DNA of 28,377 nt from CAYMLQ01 sp964390795 (GTDB lineage: Bacteria > Verrucomicrobiota > Kiritimatiellia > RFP12 > UBA1067): the NCBI GenBank assembly GCA_964390795.1, contig CAYMLQ010000037.1:1-28377 (forward strand). Reading direction: 5' to 3'. Below are positions 25,671 through 28,377 of this stretch, one piece after another. Numbering within the stretch: position 1 is the first letter of the stretch; each line of letters opens with the position of its first letter. The notes below the pieces were generated by a model that was not told the origin of the DNA, searched no databases, and saw only the letters and a list, made by a program, of their open reading frames with translations. The position numbers and the translations under genes were made by a program.

Positions 25671-27672
25671 TAACGGAGAAAAGCTTCAGCTCCAGCACGT
25701 GGACGGCGGGGTTGGCGCTGTTTTTCAGCACATTCAGCCGGGCGAGGCGGGCGGAGGTCGGGGCGAACGCGAGGCGCAGACCCTCGGCGGTCGCGGGTTT
25801 GGGCGCGTCGGTGTTGCCGGCCACCTGCTTCCACACCTTGCCGTCCTCGGAAAGTTCCAGCGTGAAGGTGTAGGTGCGGCCGTCGTTGTGATAGAAGGTC
25901 ACGTGCGCCGCGCTGATGGTCTGCACGCTGCCGAGGTCGATCTGCGCCTGGGCCGGAGACTTTGCGCCGTGCCAGGCTTTCTCGAGCGTGCCGTCCGTGA
26001 GGTTGGCGGGGACGTGGTTGCCTTCGGTCGGGACGTTGGCGGTGACGGTCTTCTTGAGCGCCACGTTCGTCTCTTCGCGGAAGAGGTCGTCAATGGCCTT
26101 CTTGCGGGCCTCATCCGCGACGTTCGGCTTCAGGCTCTGCCACAGCGTGAAGGCTGCCTTCTTGTCCGCGCCGTCCGCATTCAGCTTGGTGGCGAGGCCG
26201 CGCTGCGCGAGGGACTGCTGCTTGGCGTTCGGGGCGGTTGCGGCGAGGCGCAGAAGCGCGGGCACGGAGGCGGCGTCGGCCCAGGCGGCAAGCGCGCGCA
26301 CGGCGGCGGTCGCGGTTTCGGCGTTCGGCGAGGCGGTGGCGGCTTCGACGGCCTTCAGGAGCGCGTCGCCGCCGAGGCGGGCGGCGGTTTCGAGGGCGAC
26401 CGGCCGCTGCGCGTCAGTTGCGGCCTGGAGCGCCTTGAGGAGCGCAGCGGCGTAGGCACCCGAGGCGTCGCGGCGGGCGGCGGCGGCGACTGTGGTCTGG
26501 GCTTCGGGTGTCACGCGTCCGGTGGTGGCGAGGAGCTTGGCGACGAGGATCTCGGCCTGCTCCTTGCCGGCGATCTCGCGCAGCAGGCGGTAGCCGGCGA
26601 TCACCGCCTCCTCGTCCTTTGAGTCGAGCGCGGCGAGGCCGAGCGGCGCGGCTTCGGCGATGCGGCGGTCCTTGATGAGTTCGAGGGCCACTTTTTTGCC
26701 GGTGTCGCTAAAGGTGTCGTAGGGCTTCGTCAGGGCGGTTTTGATGAGGTCGGTCTTGAGCTGGCGCGCGCCGTCACGGGCGAGGGTTTGGCGGGCGGGC
26801 GGCAGGTTCTTCAGGAGGGCGGGGATCTGTGCGGCGAAGGCGGCGGGGTCGAGCGTGATCAGCGCCTGCTGGGCTGCGGCGGCGACGGTGTCGTCGGCGT
26901 CCGCGAGGCAGGCGGCGACCGCGTCGCAGGCGGACTTGTCGCCGCGGCTGCCGAGCATGTCGAGCAGCATGGCTTTGCGCACGGGATCCTTGACGGCGGC
27001 AAGCTTCGCTTTCCAAAGATAGAGGCTGCTATCGGTCTTGCCCCTTGTGGCGCTTGCCCACGAGAGGGCGACGCCTGCGCAATCCGTCGCGGCTCCGTCA
27101 AAGGCTTCGAGTTCCATGCCCGGCAACGTCTTCTCACCCTGCATCGCGAGTTCCTTGTTGAGAGTTGCGCATGGCGTGTCCTTGACAGGCGCGGCCTTGG
27201 AGGCGCGGTCGTCGGTGACCGCCTGCACGGTCATGGCGGCGAGCGCGGCGACGCCGGGCTTATCCGACTTCTCGAAGGCTTTGAGCGCGTCGGCCTGCTC
27301 GGGCAGGCCGCACCAGCGGAGCTGGTTGAGGAAGAAGCAGGCGACGTCCGCGTCGGCGGCGCGCTGGGCGGCGGCCAGCAGCGCGTCCGTGTAGGCCTTG
27401 CGCGAGGCTGCACCGGCGGGCCGCATCACGGTCTGCGACAGCGCGGCGATGCGGGTGCTGGCGACGGCGTCGGAGGCCCCGCCGGTCTTGATTTCTGCGA
27501 ACAGCTTGTCCAAGGCCGGGACGCCCTGTTTGAGCGTGTCGGCGATGGAGGCGTCGGAGATGGACGCGAGTGCGTCCTTGTTCTTTTCGGCCCACTGGGC
27601 GGCGGTCTCTTGGGCGGAGGCGCCTGCGGCGAGCAGGAGGGAGAGGGTGATGATGCTTAGGCGGTTTTTCAT
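25654..27672 (-). CDS. Secreted HEAT-repeat protein with C-terminal discoidin domain
   Basis: A 672-residue protein. AAAGGA lies 7 nt upstream of ATG 27672; the signal peptide is NRLSIITLSLLLAAGASAQ. Residues ~60-530 are Ala-rich HEAT/armadillo-like helices (VAACLADADDTVAAAAQQALITL, AETATAAVRALAAWADAAS). Residues ~535-665 look like an F5/8 type C (discoidin) domain (NVALKKTVTANVPTEGNHV, then IDLGSVQTISAAHVTFY and LELSEDGKVWKQV), which binds carbohydrate or lipid. This architecture recurs in PVC-bacterial exported proteins. It lies downstream of the Gfo/Idh/MocA gene on the same strand and may be co-transcribed. The last 17 nt are antisense to the end of tpiA. No enzymatic motif is seen. Confidence 0.78.
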   Translation of the reverse strand: MKNRLSIITLSLLLAAGASAQETAAQWAEKNKDALASISDASIADTLKQGVPALDKLFAEIKTGGASDAVASTRIAALSQTVMRPAGAASRKAYTDALLAAAQRAADADVACFFLNQLRWCGLPEQADALKAFEKSDKPGVAALAAMTVQAVTDDRASKAAPVKDTPCATLNKELAMQGEKTLPGMELEAFDGAATDCAGVALSWASATRGKTDSSLYLWKAKLAAVKDPVRKAMLLDMLGSRGDKSACDAVAACLADADDTVAAAAQQALITLDPAAFAAQIPALLKNLPPARQTLARDGARQLKTDLIKTALTKPYDTFSDTGKKVALELIKDRRIAEAAPLGLAALDSKDEEAVIAGYRLLREIAGKEQAEILVAKLLATTGRVTPEAQTTVAAAARRDASGAYAAALLKALQAATDAQRPVALETAARLGGDALLKAVEAATASPNAETATAAVRALAAWADAASVPALLRLAATAPNAKQQSLAQRGLATKLNADGADKKAAFTLWQSLKPNVADEARKKAIDDLFREETNVALKKTVTANVPTEGNHVPANLTDGTLEKAWHGAKSPAQAQIDLGSVQTISAAHVTFYHNDGRTYTFTLELSEDGKVWKQVAGNTDAPKPATAEGLRLAFAPTSARLARLNVLKNSANPAVHVLELKLFSVITRRP

Positions 27673-27711
27673 CGTTCGGTCCTTTTGTGCGATTCAGGAA
27701 TTGCTGGGGAA

Positions 27712-27813
27712 GGAGGTCGGAGGTCGGAGATCGGAAATAGTCTGTTAGACAAGCGCATTTTTCTGACCTCTGACCTCTGACCTCTGACCTCTGATCTCCG
27801 ACCTCTGACCTCT
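27712..27813. repeat. Inverted heptanucleotide array
   Basis: Seven tandem heptamers (TCTGACC, with TCTGATC and TCCGACC variants) fill 27762-27810 with a partial unit after. A matching array, GGTCGGA twice and GATCGGA once with a partial unit before, fills 27712-27735. The 24-nt left arm is complementary to 27790-27813 apart from three positions, all of which would be G-U pairs in plus-strand RNA. The loop between arms is the remaining array plus about 26 nt. It sits between the oxidoreductase stop codon and the HEAT gene. It is not a CRISPR: units are 7 nt and have no spacers. Confidence 0.75.
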
Positions 27814-27814
27814 C

Positions 27815-28377
27815 TCACATCACCCACGGGGCGCGCATGGGTTGACAGATAAACCGGTCGGCGGCGGGGTCGTTGACGGCGCAGAGTTTGACGGGGTCGA
27901 AGGCGAAGCCGCGGCCCAGGCGCATGGCGACGATGCCGAGGTTGACGATGGTGGCCGAGCGGAAGCCGTTCTTTTCGTTGAGGGCGAAGGGGCGGCGCAG
28001 TTTGACGGCTTCGACGAAATCGGTCTGCTGTGGGGCGGGCTCCGGCAGTTCCGTGAGCAGGGACTCCAGATTCGGGATGTCCGACTTCAGCTTGGGCCAC
28101 ACCTTGCCTTTGGGGCCCTCGAGGAAGGGCGCGCCTTTAAGCGAGTTGTCGCCGTCCAGGACGATCTGGCAGCCATCGGCGTAGGTGTAGGTGATACGGC
28201 GGAAAGATCCGACCGCGTCGGGGTGCTGGGGCGGGCAGTCGATCTCGATCTTGATCGGGCTGGTGTCGTCCTTCTCCATCAGGTACTGGACGGGGTCGAG
28301 GTAGTGCTGGCCCATGTCGCCCAGGCCGCCGCCGTCGTAGTCCCAGTAGCCGCGGAAGGTGCCGTGGGTGCGGTGGG
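27815..28377 (-). CDS. Gfo/Idh/MocA-family oxidoreductase, 3' part
   Basis: The gene starts beyond the right edge; 187 codons and the stop TGA (27817-27815) are present. The segment FRGYWDYDGGGLGDMGQHYLDPVQYLM is the mid-protein metal/substrate region of this family (GDMGxHxLD), followed by a beta-sheet domain (KIEIDCPPQHPDAVGSFRRITYTY) and a tail with NEKNGFRSATIVNLGIVAMRLGR. The ATG at 28315 is internal and not a start. It is a second family member in this window, not closely similar to the Tat-signal one at 10338. Its substrate and any signal peptide lie outside what can be seen. Confidence 0.82.
   Translation of the reverse strand, partial: HRTHGTFRGYWDYDGGGLGDMGQHYLDPVQYLMEKDDTSPIKIEIDCPPQHPDAVGSFRRITYTYADGCQIVLDGDNSLKGAPFLEGPKGKVWPKLKSDIPNLESLLTELPEPAPQQTDFVEAVKLRRPFALNEKNGFRSATIVNLGIVAMRLGRGFAFDPVKLCAVNDPAADRFICQPMRAPWVM

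Noticed and set aside
26788..27660. Plus-strand Gly-rich open frame opposite the HEAT gene
   Set aside because: It is the antisense of an Ala-rich helical protein, which gives Gly/Arg-rich translations by composition alone.
27712..27813. Possible CRISPR array
   Set aside because: Units are 7 nt with no spacers and no cas genes are nearby.

Overview
The window looks like chromosomal DNA of a GC-rich, Gram-negative bacterium of the Planctomycetes-Verrucomicrobia-Kiritimatiellota type, most likely Kiritimatiellota or Verrucomicrobiota. This is an inference from content: autotransporter-type strand repeats with lectin-like inserts, a large CotH/lamin-tail protein, a Tat-exported Gfo/Idh/MocA oxidoreductase, a sialate O-acetylesterase, a 32-residue helical-repeat protein and a HEAT plus discoidin protein. 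No rRNA or tRNA gene is visible, so lineage cannot be fixed from the window.

Left end (1-4513), accessory DNA. A minus-strand fragment of a phage structural operon holds the tail of one gene, a capsid-accessory-like protein with a collagen-like stretch, and the start of a capsid-like protein. It abuts a plus-strand ankyrin-repeat gene, and both outward-facing genes lack their 5' ends at the same junction (about 1145-1165). Next is a type IV toxin-antitoxin pair of the AbiE kind (AbiEi_2-type antitoxin plus nucleotidyltransferase toxin), preceded by a four-site, perfectly nested operator-like dyad centred on 2161. A small protein with a duplicated cysteine/WH motif closes this part.

Middle (4610-14639), export and carbohydrate-related genes. 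A minus-strand pair encodes a repeat-rich surface protein and a 1289-aa secreted protein. Divergent from it is a Tat-signal oxidoreductase, followed by a convergent pair in which a parallel beta-helix protein overlaps a sialate O-acetylesterase by 14 nt. These suggest degradation of acetylated or complex glycans.

Right (14950-28377). A 1158-aa autotransporter-repeat protein containing two copies of a lectin-like module is followed after 4 nt by a protein made of about 19 copies of a 32-residue helical repeat. Convergent to these is a 1278-aa CotH-family secreted protein. Its divergent neighbour is triosephosphate isomerase (tpiA), and the region between them carries a MITE-like inverted structure with hexanucleotide arrays. 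tpiA converges on a HEAT/discoidin secreted protein, downstream of the 3' part of a second Gfo/Idh/MocA gene; an inverted heptanucleotide array separates those two.

The clearest unexplained structures are the AbiE operator, the phage/ankyrin junction, and the two intergenic inverted micro-repeat elements at 24617-24826 and 27712-27813.
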